A stretch of 33,880 nucleotides of DNA from Nitrospirota bacterium (GCA_027366615.1 DAHXNG010000088.1:1-33880), one strand, 5' to 3'. Counted from the stretch's first letter, positions 1-8,669 are shown. Notes: a model not told the origin generated them from the letters alone. A program made the numbers and translations.

Positions 1-186
1 GGAGACCACGGGGATCCTGAGACTTCTGGCTAAGAGGACGATCCCCCGGGCAATCTCTCCCTGGCCGCTCACAAGAACGATCGGCGCCTCGTCGACCCCC
101 GGAAGATAGCGAAGCGCAATGGAGAGACTCATCCGGTCGGAGCTCTCCAGAGGATCGCCTTCAACTCCTTTCTCCGCCGGAGTCAT
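1..186 (-). CDS. FlhB C-terminal-domain-like protein (FlhX/YlqH type), truncated by the window edge
   Basis: My own reverse-strand translation gives MTPAEKGVEGDPLESSDRMSLSIALRYLPGVDEAPIVLVSGQGEIARGIVLLARSLRIPVVS, which resembles the segment after the NPTH cleavage site in FlhB. The start overlaps the upstream stop (ATGA). Confidence 0.75.
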   Translation of the reverse strand, partial: MTPAEKGVEGDPLESSDRMSLSIALRYLPGVDEAPIVLVSGQGEIARGIVLLARSLRIPVVS

Positions 187-1088
187 GCCGGACCTCCCGG
201 GCCCTTCCCTGTCAGTCGAAGGGTGAGGGAGGTCCCGGGGTAGACACGAAGACTTTCTTCCAGGAGGGCCTTGCGGGCAAGAACGTGGTCGCAAAAGGAC
301 TGGGGAAGGGCCCGTCCTGTCAGGGAAATCCCCCCCTTCGGGAGAAATTGCCCCATCAGGCGGATGGACTCTTTGGGAGATTTTCCGTCGGGACCCTCCC
401 AGGGAATGTCGAGCGTGAAGCTGATTACCGCACTTTCCTTGCCCTCCCCCCCCTCCCCCTCGGGAACATACCACCGCACCGAAAACTCGATCGTCCGCCC
501 CGGAAGATAGGCAGGCCATGCCACGACCGGCCCCGCTCCCAGTGTGCCATGGCTCCTGAGCGCCCCTCTTTCATTGACTGACTCCTCCCCCCGAAGCTCT
601 TCCGGAAGGGAAGGCAAGGATCCCGACTGCCAGCGCCCCTCCTTTTCCAATGGGGGAGAGAGCGGGGTGGATGGGGCGGTTCCGGGGGCCGACTCCCTCA
701 ATTCGAGCCCGACGGCCTCATGCCGGGAGAGAAGAAGCGGCGAAAAAAAATGGATAGTCGATCCCTTGGCGGAGAAGACCCATTCGAGGTGGTCCCCTTT
801 GCGGGTGACCGCCACATCGACGGACGCTTTTTTTGCAGAAGAGGCGGCGGAGTCGAGCATTTTTGCCAGGACTTTCGCGGGTTCGGGGGGAAGCGGAAGA
901 AATCGCAGGGGACCGGGGGCATCTCCTCCGAAGAAGGCCTTCGCAAGGATTTCCGGGGAAAGGGAGGTCTTGACCGTCCCTTTGGGGAGAGCCGCCCTCG
1001 AGAGGTCGAGGAGCCAGAAAAGTAACTCGAAGGGCCTCGAGTCCCGGGTCGAGGAGGGAGGTGGCTGGCTATGTCCGACGGGATCCAT
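183..1088 (-). CDS. Hypothetical protein, possibly FliK-like/YlqG-like (upstream partner of FlhX)
   Basis: 301-codon ORF from ATG at 1088; the ORF track starts one codon earlier at TTG. ATGA overlap with the FlhB-like gene. The C-terminal region (ISFTLDIPWEG...GISLTGRALPQSFCDHVLARKALLEESL) has a FliK-C-like layout, but this is weak. Confidence 0.6.
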   Translation of the reverse strand: MDPVGHSQPPPSSTRDSRPFELLFWLLDLSRAALPKGTVKTSLSPEILAKAFFGGDAPGPLRFLPLPPEPAKVLAKMLDSAASSAKKASVDVAVTRKGDHLEWVFSAKGSTIHFFSPLLLSRHEAVGLELRESAPGTAPSTPLSPPLEKEGRWQSGSLPSLPEELRGEESVNERGALRSHGTLGAGPVVAWPAYLPGRTIEFSVRWYVPEGEGGEGKESAVISFTLDIPWEGPDGKSPKESIRLMGQFLPKGGISLTGRALPQSFCDHVLARKALLEESLRVYPGTSLTLRLTGKGPGGPA

Positions 1089-1107
1089 CAATCCCCCCTA
1101 CGTTATG

Positions 1108-1190
1108 CCGGGAGTCTCACGGGAGCTGACTCCCGGGAACGGGGCGCACACGAGAGATCCCGGACTCGTCACTTGGATCCGTGCGCACCC
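1108..1190 (-). other. Structured intergenic region with several inverted repeats
   Basis: 1108-1116 pairs with 1128-1136 (CCGGGAGTC/GACTCCCGG); alternative 1120-1125 with 1130-1135 (CGGGAG-loop-CTCCCG); 1142-1151 with 1181-1190 (10 bp including G-T pairs). Confidence 0.5.
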
Positions 1191-1817
1191 CTATCCTGCC
1201 TGGCCGACCCTCTCCATGGACAAAAGGAAGGAGACCTCCCCCTCGCTTCTCCCGATCGCCTGGGCGATATCGGGAACGGAATGCCCCTCGCGCGAGAGGG
1301 CGAGAACCGTCTCCTTGAGCGGCATATCCCTGTCGGGAACCTTGACGGGGGTCTCTTTAGCGACATCATCATCGCCGGGGAGAATGAACATGCCCCCTTC
1401 CTCCTGCCCGGCAGGGGAGGCCGCCTCCCCCGGATCAGCAGGGCGGGGAGCGGGCGGGACAGCCTCCCGCATGCGGGCAAGCTCATCGACCAAAGACTCG
1501 ATGTCGTAGAAGAGAACCTGAAGCTCTGCCCGCATCTGCTCGGCATCCCGTATCAGGGATTCAAACCGCTTCCTCTCCCTGTCCTGCTCCTTTCGGAAAG
1601 CCTCTTCCTCCTCCCGCACCCGGGTGACAGAAGAGGAGTCCCGAGAGATGTCAGGAAAGGAAGGAGTGTCGTCAGCCTGGACCTTCTTCCGATTTCGCAG
1701 GGTCTTTCGGACCATTTTGACCCGGACCAGCAGGACGACTCCCATGATGATCAGGATGGCATCGACCATGCCGGTGATCACCTCAAATTCCGAAAGCCCC
1801 ATCCTCTCTCCCGTCAT
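1191..1817 (-). CDS. Membrane-anchored coiled-coil protein with a C-terminal HTH-like segment (SwrB/DUF6115/DUF2802-like architecture)
   Basis: N-terminal TM (FEVITGMVDAILIIMGVVLLVRV), Glu/Arg-rich coiled coil, C-terminal ETVLALSREGHSVPDIAQAIGRSEGEVSFLLSM. Overlaps the upstream ORF by 1 nt. Confidence 0.7.
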   Translation of the reverse strand: MTGERMGLSEFEVITGMVDAILIIMGVVLLVRVKMVRKTLRNRKKVQADDTPSFPDISRDSSSVTRVREEEEAFRKEQDRERKRFESLIRDAEQMRAELQVLFYDIESLVDELARMREAVPPAPRPADPGEAASPAGQEEGGMFILPGDDDVAKETPVKVPDRDMPLKETVLALSREGHSVPDIAQAIGRSEGEVSFLLSMERVGQAG

Positions 1818-2137
1818 CAGGCCTCGATATCGAGGCGGTGGCGTGGCATTTTTCTCCCGCGACTTCCGCCCCTTCCGGAAAAACGTCCGTTCTTCCCGAC
1901 AGGATACTCCGATTCCTCCTCTTTCTCCACATTCTCTCCCGTCCCATCGTTTTCCCCAACGGGGGAGGCAGGACGGATTCCCTCGACGGGAGGGGGCTCA
2001 GGACTCTCCCCGAAGCGCCTGGGGGTCGCCTCTTCGGGACGCCCCTCCTCCTTTTTTTGCTCGCGAACCCTCTCCGACACCAGAGCCGGCGACTGTGCAA
2101 TCACCTGTTCGAGACCCACGACGGGCAGAATGGCCAT
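1817..2137 (-). CDS. Small charged, Pro/Glu-rich hypothetical protein
   Basis: 106 aa; sits between motB and the SwrB-like gene in the same direction; TGATG-type overlap with the downstream start. Confidence 0.55.
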   Translation of the reverse strand: MAILPVVGLEQVIAQSPALVSERVREQKKEEGRPEEATPRRFGESPEPPPVEGIRPASPVGENDGTGENVEKEEESEYPVGKNGRFSGRGGSRGRKMPRHRLDIEA

Positions 2138-2149
2138 GGACGACCTCCC

Positions 2150-3001
2150 TCAAATTTTCGGCGCCGGAAGCTCGGTCGGAACCGGCGGGACAGGGGAGGG
2201 AGAGGATGGAGGGGCAGGAGCTCCGCCTCCCCCCATATCGGTCGGCGCAATCCCCTCGACCGGCGAGGTGACAGCAGGAATCGCCTCGGGAGACGGACCG
2301 ACATCAGGCTGCTTTGTCTTCAGCACCACGATCTCGACCCGCCGGTTCTTCTGGCGATTTTCGGGGGTCGTATTGGGGACCAGGGGACGATACTCTCCGT
2401 AACCGGCGGCGCTGCCGCGATGGGGGTCGAGCGGCCCCAGTCCGATCAAAGTTGTCAGGACATTGACAGCCCGCATCGAGGAGAGGACCCAGTTGTTCTT
2501 GTAGCGGCCGCGGATCGGAACATTGTCGGTATGGCCCTCGACCCGGATATCCCGTTTTGACTTGGAGAGAAGGCCCGCGATGTTCTTGAGAACAGGCAGC
2601 GCCTGTTTTCGAACGCCCGCATGGCCCGTCCGGAAGAGAAAGGCCGCCTGGATCTGAATACGGATCCCCTCGCTCGACTTGACGACCTTCATCGCTCCGT
2701 GCGAGGAGGACTTGTCCTGGACAAGCTGCATCGCGCGGAAAAGGACGGTCTTGACCTTGGGATTGGCCTTTCCGGGAGTGACCCGGCTGTGAGGGATGAT
2801 CACATGCATGTGGGCGGTGACGGTCTGGTGGGTAAAGGTCGCGACGATGGCGTTCGAGAGAACCTTGTACTTTCCCGTATTCACCGCTGAGATGGCATAC
2901 ATCATCACAAAAAAGGTAAACAGGAGAGTGATGAAGTCGGCGTAAGAGACGAGCCACCGTTCGAGGTTTTCGTGCTCCTCGTGTTTGGCCTTCTTTGCCA
3001 T
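2150..3001 (-). CDS. motB: Flagellar stator protein MotB (OmpA-type peptidoglycan-binding C-terminus)
   Basis: N-terminal WLVSYADFITLLFTFFVMMYA with the conserved TM Asp; OmpA-like IRVEGHTDNVPIRG...NRRVEIVVL. Confidence 0.95.
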   Translation of the reverse strand: MAKKAKHEEHENLERWLVSYADFITLLFTFFVMMYAISAVNTGKYKVLSNAIVATFTHQTVTAHMHVIIPHSRVTPGKANPKVKTVLFRAMQLVQDKSSSHGAMKVVKSSEGIRIQIQAAFLFRTGHAGVRKQALPVLKNIAGLLSKSKRDIRVEGHTDNVPIRGRYKNNWVLSSMRAVNVLTTLIGLGPLDPHRGSAAGYGEYRPLVPNTTPENRQKNRRVEIVVLKTKQPDVGPSPEAIPAVTSPVEGIAPTDMGGGGAPAPPSSPSPVPPVPTELPAPKI

Positions 3002-3033
3002 GGCAACTCTCCCCTCCGGATCAACCGGAGGGG

Positions 3034-3828
3034 CTACTTGCCCTTCCGGTAGGTTTGTTCATACTTGACGCGCTCGGCGTCATTGAGAAATCCCAGAAGC
3101 CTCTCTTCGATCATGCCGGGGTTTTCTCCCTGGCCGATGCCGACAAGGCCGTCGACGATAATCTCCCTCAGCTTCGCCTCGCCCCGGCCCTTGAGCTTGA
3201 GCTTGCCTCCGATGGGGAGGTAGGCCAGGTTGGCCGACCCCACACCGTAGACCGTGGCGACGAAGGCGGTGGCGATCCCTTCGGCGAGCTTCGCCGGATC
3301 CCCCATGTTGCTCATCACGTGGATCAGCCCCAGAACGGCCCCGAGGATTCCGATGGTCGGCGCATACCCTCCCATCGACTCGTAGACCTTGTAGACGACC
3401 CCCTCCTCCTCTTCGATATAGTGGGCCTCCACCTCGAGGGCCTCCCGAACCTTGGAGATCTCCGTTCCGTCCATCACCATCCGGACCCCCCGGGCGAAGT
3501 AGGGATCCTCCTTGATCTCCGGATCCTCGAGATGGGCCTCAAGCTTCAGGAGCCCTTCCTTCCGGCTCGTCTTCGAGAGATCCTGGATCTTCTGGATGAT
3601 GGGGCCCGGATCGGCGGACTTCGAGAAGAAGATCCTGGGGGCCATCTTGAGCGACTTGATGATGAAGTTCAGGGGGAACTGCAGAAGTGTCGCCCCGAAG
3701 GTCCCCCCGAAGACGATCATGGCAGCCGTCGGCTGGAGAATGGTCGAGAGAGGAAGCCCCTCGAGGGTCGCTCCGAGAAGGATCGCCCCGAGCCCGATTA
3801 CAAGTCCCAGGATCGTTGTAATGTCCAT
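3034..3828 (-). CDS. motA: Flagellar stator protein MotA (MotA/PomA family)
   Basis: MDITTILGLVIGLGAILLGATLEG...GGYAPTIGILGAVLGLIHVM...ATAFVATVYGVGSANL, typical of MotA/TolQ/ExbB proteins. Confidence 0.95.
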   Translation of the reverse strand: MDITTILGLVIGLGAILLGATLEGLPLSTILQPTAAMIVFGGTFGATLLQFPLNFIIKSLKMAPRIFFSKSADPGPIIQKIQDLSKTSRKEGLLKLEAHLEDPEIKEDPYFARGVRMVMDGTEISKVREALEVEAHYIEEEEGVVYKVYESMGGYAPTIGILGAVLGLIHVMSNMGDPAKLAEGIATAFVATVYGVGSANLAYLPIGGKLKLKGRGEAKLREIIVDGLVGIGQGENPGMIEERLLGFLNDAERVKYEQTYRKGK

Positions 3829-3855
3829 CCGGCTCCCCTAGCCTGCCTGAGTCAT

Positions 3856-4401
3856 CTAGCGCCTGCCGGCATCCCGCTGAATCGTCTCCAGAAGATTCGG
3901 CAGGTTGAGGAGAACGACGAGCCTGTCGCCGAGGTGGGCCACCCCGGCCATCACGGCATCGAGAACGTTGCCCAGACCGATCCCCTCGTTGTTCTCGATC
4001 TTGTCCCGGCCGATACGGATGACCTGAAAGACCTGGTCGACAGCCAACCCCACCATGACTCCCTCCTGGAAGACGACAATCGTCCTGGCCTCTTCGGGAT
4101 CGGTGCTCGACGGAGGAAAGCCAAAGCGCTTGCGGAGGTTGATGACCGGCAGGATCTTTCCCCGGAGGTTCATGACCCCTTCAACGAAATAGGGGGCTTT
4201 CGGCACCCGGGTCACGTCAGAGATCCGGTTGATCTCCCGCACGTTCATCACATCGAGCGCATACTCCTCCTCCCCCAGCTTGAAGCTGACGAGCTGGAGA
4301 ATGCTTTCGCCGAAGTCCACCATGCCTGGAGTCGCCGTCCTTTCAACGGCCAGCTCTCCTCTATCACTCACGGGAACGACTGCCGTTTCCATCTTTTCCA
4401 T
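3856..4401 (-). CDS. cheW: Chemotaxis coupling protein CheW
   Basis: LVSFKLGEEEYALDVMNVREINRISDVTRVPKAPYFVEGVMNLRGKILPVINLRKRFG. Confidence 0.95.
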   Translation of the reverse strand: MEKMETAVVPVSDRGELAVERTATPGMVDFGESILQLVSFKLGEEEYALDVMNVREINRISDVTRVPKAPYFVEGVMNLRGKILPVINLRKRFGFPPSSTDPEEARTIVVFQEGVMVGLAVDQVFQVIRIGRDKIENNEGIGLGNVLDAVMAGVAHLGDRLVVLLNLPNLLETIQRDAGRR

Positions 4402-4431
4402 CCCTTGCTCCTTCGGATTGCGAAACGTTCC

Positions 4432-6120
4432 CTAGACCTTGAATCTGGAGAGATACAAGTTGAGCTCTTCCATCTGCTTCTGAAGGCCCTCTCCGGAATC
4501 GACCGCCGCCGAGACATTGGAGACCGTCTCCCGGGCATCGTGGGCGGTCTGGTCAACCACCTTCCCCACATGCTCGATCGATCGGGTCTGTTCTCCCGTT
4601 CTTTCGGCGATCTGGTTGACCCGGCCCGAGACATCGGAGGCCGATGCGACAATGCGCGAGAAGACATCGGCCGTCTTCTGGGTCTCGACGATCAGGAGCT
4701 TCATCTCCTTCGAACCGCGGTCCATGACCTTCACCGACTGGTCTGTCAGCCCCTGGAGCTGGGAAATTGTCTCGGAGATCTCCCGGGTGGAGCGGGTCGT
4801 CCGCTCGGCAAGCTTCCTCACCTCGTCGGCCACCACGGCAAATCCGCGCCCCTGCTCTCCGGCCCTCGCCGCCTCGATCGCCGCATTGAGTGCCAGAAGA
4901 TTGGTCTGTTCGGCGATTTCATTGATGATGCTGACGATCTGGGAGATCTGGTCGGAGCGCTTTCCGAGGTCGAGGATCTTTTCTCCCGCCTCGAGGATCA
5001 CCGTTTCGATCCGGCTGAGCTCGCGAACCATCTCGGAGACGGTCTCTCCTCCTGCGTTGGCCTCCTGGCTTGCCCGCATCGAAAGGTCCGAAGCCTGGCG
5101 GGTCACCAGTGCCACATCGGCCAGGGAGCGGCCCAGATCGTCGACCGCCTTCTTCGCCGAATCGATCTGCTGCATCTGGGTTGTCGCCTTCCCCCGGATG
5201 ATCTCAAGGGAGCCGATCATGTTCTTCGACCCCACCTCGACGCAGGAGGATTCGTTGGTCACCTTTTTGACCAGGTCGCGCAGATGTTCGACCATCCGGC
5301 CGAAATGATTGACGAGATCGCCCACCTCATCCCCGACATGGCTCTCCATCTGCTGGGTGAGGTCGCCCTCCGCCGTCCGCTCGATGACCCGGACGAGCCC
5401 CTCGATGGGCCTGACCGCCATGGTCCGGATAAAAAAGGTCAGGATCAGAAGAAGGATGCCGACCGTTCCCAGCGCATACCCCGCGGCCTGCAGCTTGAGC
5501 TTCGCAAGATCCCCTTCGAAGGAGCTCCGCTCCATACTGACCCTGAGAACCGCCATGGTCGGCTCGTTGGAGGCATAGCCGTGGCAGAGGGCGCAGTTCT
5601 TTTCGTACCGGATCGGAAACAGCCTCGTCAGGACTGGCTTACCATCGACCACTTCGTTGTAAGTCGCCGACCTGGCATACTTCACAACGTCCTGAAAGCG
5701 GGACTTTTGGAAGATTGCCCTCTCGTCGTGGACCGGGTGCGAAAAAAACATCCGGGGAGAGTACGCCTTGTAGTGGCGCCATGCGTTGACCCTGTTGATG
5801 GTGGCATTGTCGTAAAAGGACTGGGTGCCATCGGAACGGAGCACCTGGACCCGGACAACCCCCGGCAACGACTTCTGATCTAACACGAGCTTCTGTGAGA
5901 GGGCCGGGGCATTGACCGAGTACATGATCGTGCCAAGCCCCCGGACGATCGACTGGCCCATCATCGTCATCTTCCCGGTCTCTATCCGGGAGAGGTCCTC
6001 CTTGGCCGACCGGTAGAAGAGCGTGTAGGTCACACCGAGGACGAGAACAAGGGCTAGAGCCGTCGCGATACCGAGCTTGACCGAGAGGCGCATGCGCAGA
6101 TGGTGTCTGCGTTCCTCCAT
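4432..6120 (-). CDS. Methyl-accepting chemotaxis protein with a periplasmic CxxCH heme-type sensor domain
   Basis: Two TM helices; periplasmic segment ending [32 protein letters not shown] signalling hairpin ([41 protein letters not shown]). Confidence 0.93.
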   Translation of the reverse strand: MEERRHHLRMRLSVKLGIATALALVLVLGVTYTLFYRSAKEDLSRIETGKMTMMGQSIVRGLGTIMYSVNAPALSQKLVLDQKSLPGVVRVQVLRSDGTQSFYDNATINRVNAWRHYKAYSPRMFFSHPVHDERAIFQKSRFQDVVKYARSATYNEVVDGKPVLTRLFPIRYEKNCALCHGYASNEPTMAVLRVSMERSSFEGDLAKLKLQAAGYALGTVGILLLILTFFIRTMAVRPIEGLVRVIERTAEGDLTQQMESHVGDEVGDLVNHFGRMVEHLRDLVKKVTNESSCVEVGSKNMIGSLEIIRGKATTQMQQIDSAKKAVDDLGRSLADVALVTRQASDLSMRASQEANAGGETVSEMVRELSRIETVILEAGEKILDLGKRSDQISQIVSIINEIAEQTNLLALNAAIEAARAGEQGRGFAVVADEVRKLAERTTRSTREISETISQLQGLTDQSVKVMDRGSKEMKLLIVETQKTADVFSRIVASASDVSGRVNQIAERTGEQTRSIEHVGKVVDQTAHDARETVSNVSAAVDSGEGLQKQMEELNLYLSRFKV

Positions 6121-6207
6121 TGTTTTTCCTCCTCGTGGTGGCCGGCCCCCCCGGCCATGAGTGCGAAGTCACCCCTTAAGCGGGTGGGTCGCACCAGTCA
6201 GATCCGA

Positions 6208-8175
6208 CTATAACCCATTGCCAAGCATTGCCGGTTCTCCCGCCCCCACCCGGGGAGAGCTCGTCTTGAGCCTGAGAGAGACATCCTGGAGGATCTCCCC
6301 CACGTCAAGAATGATGACGACCTTCCCGTCTCCGGTGATGGTCGCCCCCGCGAGCCCGCGGATTCCTGCAAGGATGGGCCCCATGGACTTGATGACCACC
6401 TCTTCCTGGTAGGGGAGGCGATCGACCACGAGGCCGAGATTCTTCGATCCGATCTGAACCACCACAACGTAGGTCCCGGCTGGCGTGCTCCCCGCCTCCT
6501 CCTGCGGCACCTTGAACTCGTCCCGAAGGCGGATAAGGGGCAGAACCTGCTGGCGGAGGTTTAACACCTCGCTCCCTGAAATGGTCTTGATGTCCTTTTC
6601 GGTAATCTTGACCGTTTCCACCACGCTGGCCAGCGGGATCGCGTAGGTCTCGGGAAGGATGGTCACCATCAGCGCCTGGATGATGGCGATGGTCAGTGGC
6701 AGGCGGATCGTGAAGGTCGATCCAAGCCCCTTCTGGGTTGAGACCTCCACCGATCCATTGATCTTGCTGATGTTGGTCCGGACGACGTCCATCCCCACAC
6801 CCCGGCCCGAGACGTCGGTGACCTTGTCCGCCGTCGAGAATCCCGGAAGGAAGATGATGTTGACCGCCTCGCCGTCGGTCATCCTCCGGGCGTCGTCTTC
6901 CGATATGATGCCCCGCTCGACCGCCTTTTTCTTGACCTTTTCGACATCGATCCCCCGCCCGTCGTCAACGATCTCGATAACGATGGAGTTCCCCTCCTGA
7001 TAGGCGGAGATCCGGACCACCCCTTCGGCATCCTTCCCCTGGGCGATACGGTCGTCGGGAAGTTCGACTCCGTGGTCGATCGAGTTCCTGATGATGTGGA
7101 CGAGGGGATCCCCGATCTCCTCGATCACGGACTTGTCGAGTTCGGTCTCTTCACCGACGAGCTCGAGCCGGATACTCTTTCCCATCTTGCGGGAGAGGTC
7201 GCGAACCATGCGGGGAAACTTCCCCAGAACCTTCTTGATCGGCTGCATCCGGGTCTTGATCACGGCGGTCTGGAGGTCGGTCGTCACCCGATTGAGCTGG
7301 GAGATCGCCTCGGCCACCTCCTTGATCCTTTGCTCGAAGTCGACCACCCCGTCAACATCGCCCGAGAGCTTCACGAGCCTGTTGCGTCCCAGGACGAGCT
7401 CGCCGACTAAGTTCATCACGCTGTCGAGACGGCTGATCTCCACCCGAATCGTCTGATCGGACTCCCCGGCTCCTTCGGTGGCCTTGGCCCCTGCGGGAGC
7501 CTCTGCCCCCTGGGCCTCCTCCCGGGAGGCGGCCGGCGTGACGCGCTGGGGGCCGGAGGGCTCCGGCGGCTGAGGCCGGGCAACAGGGGGAGGAGGCGGC
7601 GGGGGGGGCGGCGGTGCGGCGGGAGGGGCCTCCGGGGATTCGGCCGAAGCCGGCAAGAGGGAAGAGGCGTCAGAAGAAACCCGGTCGATCGCCTGCTCCT
7701 CCCGGACGGCGGCCGCCATCTCCTCGCCTCCGGACGGCTCCTCTTTGCCTCCGTCGCCGCTTCCGGCATCTTCTCCCCACTGGAGGAGAAGATCGAGCTT
7801 CATGTTGATCCCCTCGATGTCGACGTCGGCCTGCTCCCCGCTCTTGACCTCGTTTACCAGGACCTTGAGTGCGTCCATCGCCTCGAGAATGATGTCGATG
7901 ACGGCGGGCTCGGCACGCATGTTGCCGCTTCTGAGCTGATTGAGAACATTTTCCGCATGGTGGGCGACCTCGACAATCCGGGTCAGATTGATGAATCCGG
8001 CGGAACCCTTGATGCTGTGAGCGGTCCGGAAGATCTCGTTTAAGAGCGTCTTGTCTTCAGGATTGTTCTCGAGCTGGACAAAAAAGTTGTCGAGCCCTTC
8101 GAGCATCTCCGTGGCTTCCTGAAGAAAGTCCTGGACGATCTCCTTCATCTCGTCGTTATCGAAGCCATCCCCCAT
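6208..8175 (-). CDS. cheA: Chemotaxis histidine kinase CheA
   Basis: HPt domain (IFRTAHSIKGSAGFI), P3 dimerisation (ISRLDSVMNLVGELVLGRNRL), HATPase (IIRNSIDHGVE, DDGRGID, GRGVGMDVVRTNI), CheW-like C-terminus. Confidence 0.97.
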   Translation of the reverse strand: MGDGFDNDEMKEIVQDFLQEATEMLEGLDNFFVQLENNPEDKTLLNEIFRTAHSIKGSAGFINLTRIVEVAHHAENVLNQLRSGNMRAEPAVIDIILEAMDALKVLVNEVKSGEQADVDIEGINMKLDLLLQWGEDAGSGDGGKEEPSGGEEMAAAVREEQAIDRVSSDASSLLPASAESPEAPPAAPPPPPPPPPPVARPQPPEPSGPQRVTPAASREEAQGAEAPAGAKATEGAGESDQTIRVEISRLDSVMNLVGELVLGRNRLVKLSGDVDGVVDFEQRIKEVAEAISQLNRVTTDLQTAVIKTRMQPIKKVLGKFPRMVRDLSRKMGKSIRLELVGEETELDKSVIEEIGDPLVHIIRNSIDHGVELPDDRIAQGKDAEGVVRISAYQEGNSIVIEIVDDGRGIDVEKVKKKAVERGIISEDDARRMTDGEAVNIIFLPGFSTADKVTDVSGRGVGMDVVRTNISKINGSVEVSTQKGLGSTFTIRLPLTIAIIQALMVTILPETYAIPLASVVETVKITEKDIKTISGSEVLNLRQQVLPLIRLRDEFKVPQEEAGSTPAGTYVVVVQIGSKNLGLVVDRLPYQEEVVIKSMGPILAGIRGLAGATITGDGKVVIILDVGEILQDVSLRLKTSSPRVGAGEPAMLGNGL

Positions 8176-8215
8176 GACGATCTCCTCCCGCGGGTCCTAC
8201 GCTTATTGACGTTGC

Positions 8216-8599
8216 CTATTTTTCCTTGAAAATCTTCTTGATCTTCTCGTCGAGTGTCGCCACGGTGAAGGGCTTGACGATATAGTTCGACACTCCCGCC
8301 TTGATCGCCTCCACGATGTTCTCCTGCTTCGCCTCGGCCGTCACCATGAGAAAGGGAATATCCTTGATCTGCGGCGTGGCGCGCACCTTCCGGAGGAGGT
8401 CGATTCCCGTCATGTTCGGCATGTTCCAGTCACTGACGACAAATTCGAACTTCTCCACAGACAGGCGATCGTAGGCCTTCTGGCCGTCTTCAGCCTCCTC
8501 GATGTTCGTGAAGCCGATCTGGCGCAACGTATTTTTCACGATCCTGCGCATCGTGGAAAAGTCGTCCACAACCAGAACCCTCATCCCAAAATCGATCAT
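8216..8599 (-). CDS. cheY: Chemotaxis response regulator CheY
   Basis: MIDFGMRVLVVDDFSTMRRIVKNTLRQIGF...FVVSDWNMPNMTGIDLL...NYIVKPF. I prefer the internal Met at 8599 over the ORF-track start at 8641. Confidence 0.95.
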   Translation of the reverse strand: MIDFGMRVLVVDDFSTMRRIVKNTLRQIGFTNIEEAEDGQKAYDRLSVEKFEFVVSDWNMPNMTGIDLLRKVRATPQIKDIPFLMVTAEAKQENIVEAIKAGVSNYIVKPFTVATLDEKIKKIFKEK

Positions 8600-8669
8600 C
8601 GAAACTCCTTCCTCGAAGGCATTGGAGGGGCCAGACGGCACCCCTTTGTGATCTTATCGGACAGACCCG

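Noticed and set aside
1071-2402. Plus-strand ORF of 443 aa and overlapping ORFs at 544-1509 and 1838-2560
   Set aside because: Antisense to better-supported minus-strand genes; low-complexity Arg/Pro/Ser translation.
2995-5883. 962-codon plus-strand ORF
   Set aside because: It is antisense to motA, cheW and mcp, which have unambiguous homology. Its composition (Asp/His/Leu/Arg-rich) is typical of the mirror frame of GC-rich genes, and there is no recognisable domain.
7601-7608. G8 tract in cheA as a phase-variation switch
   Set aside because: It lies in a GGC/GGG-rich poly-Pro codon block and is simply explained by codon composition; mentioned only with the linker.
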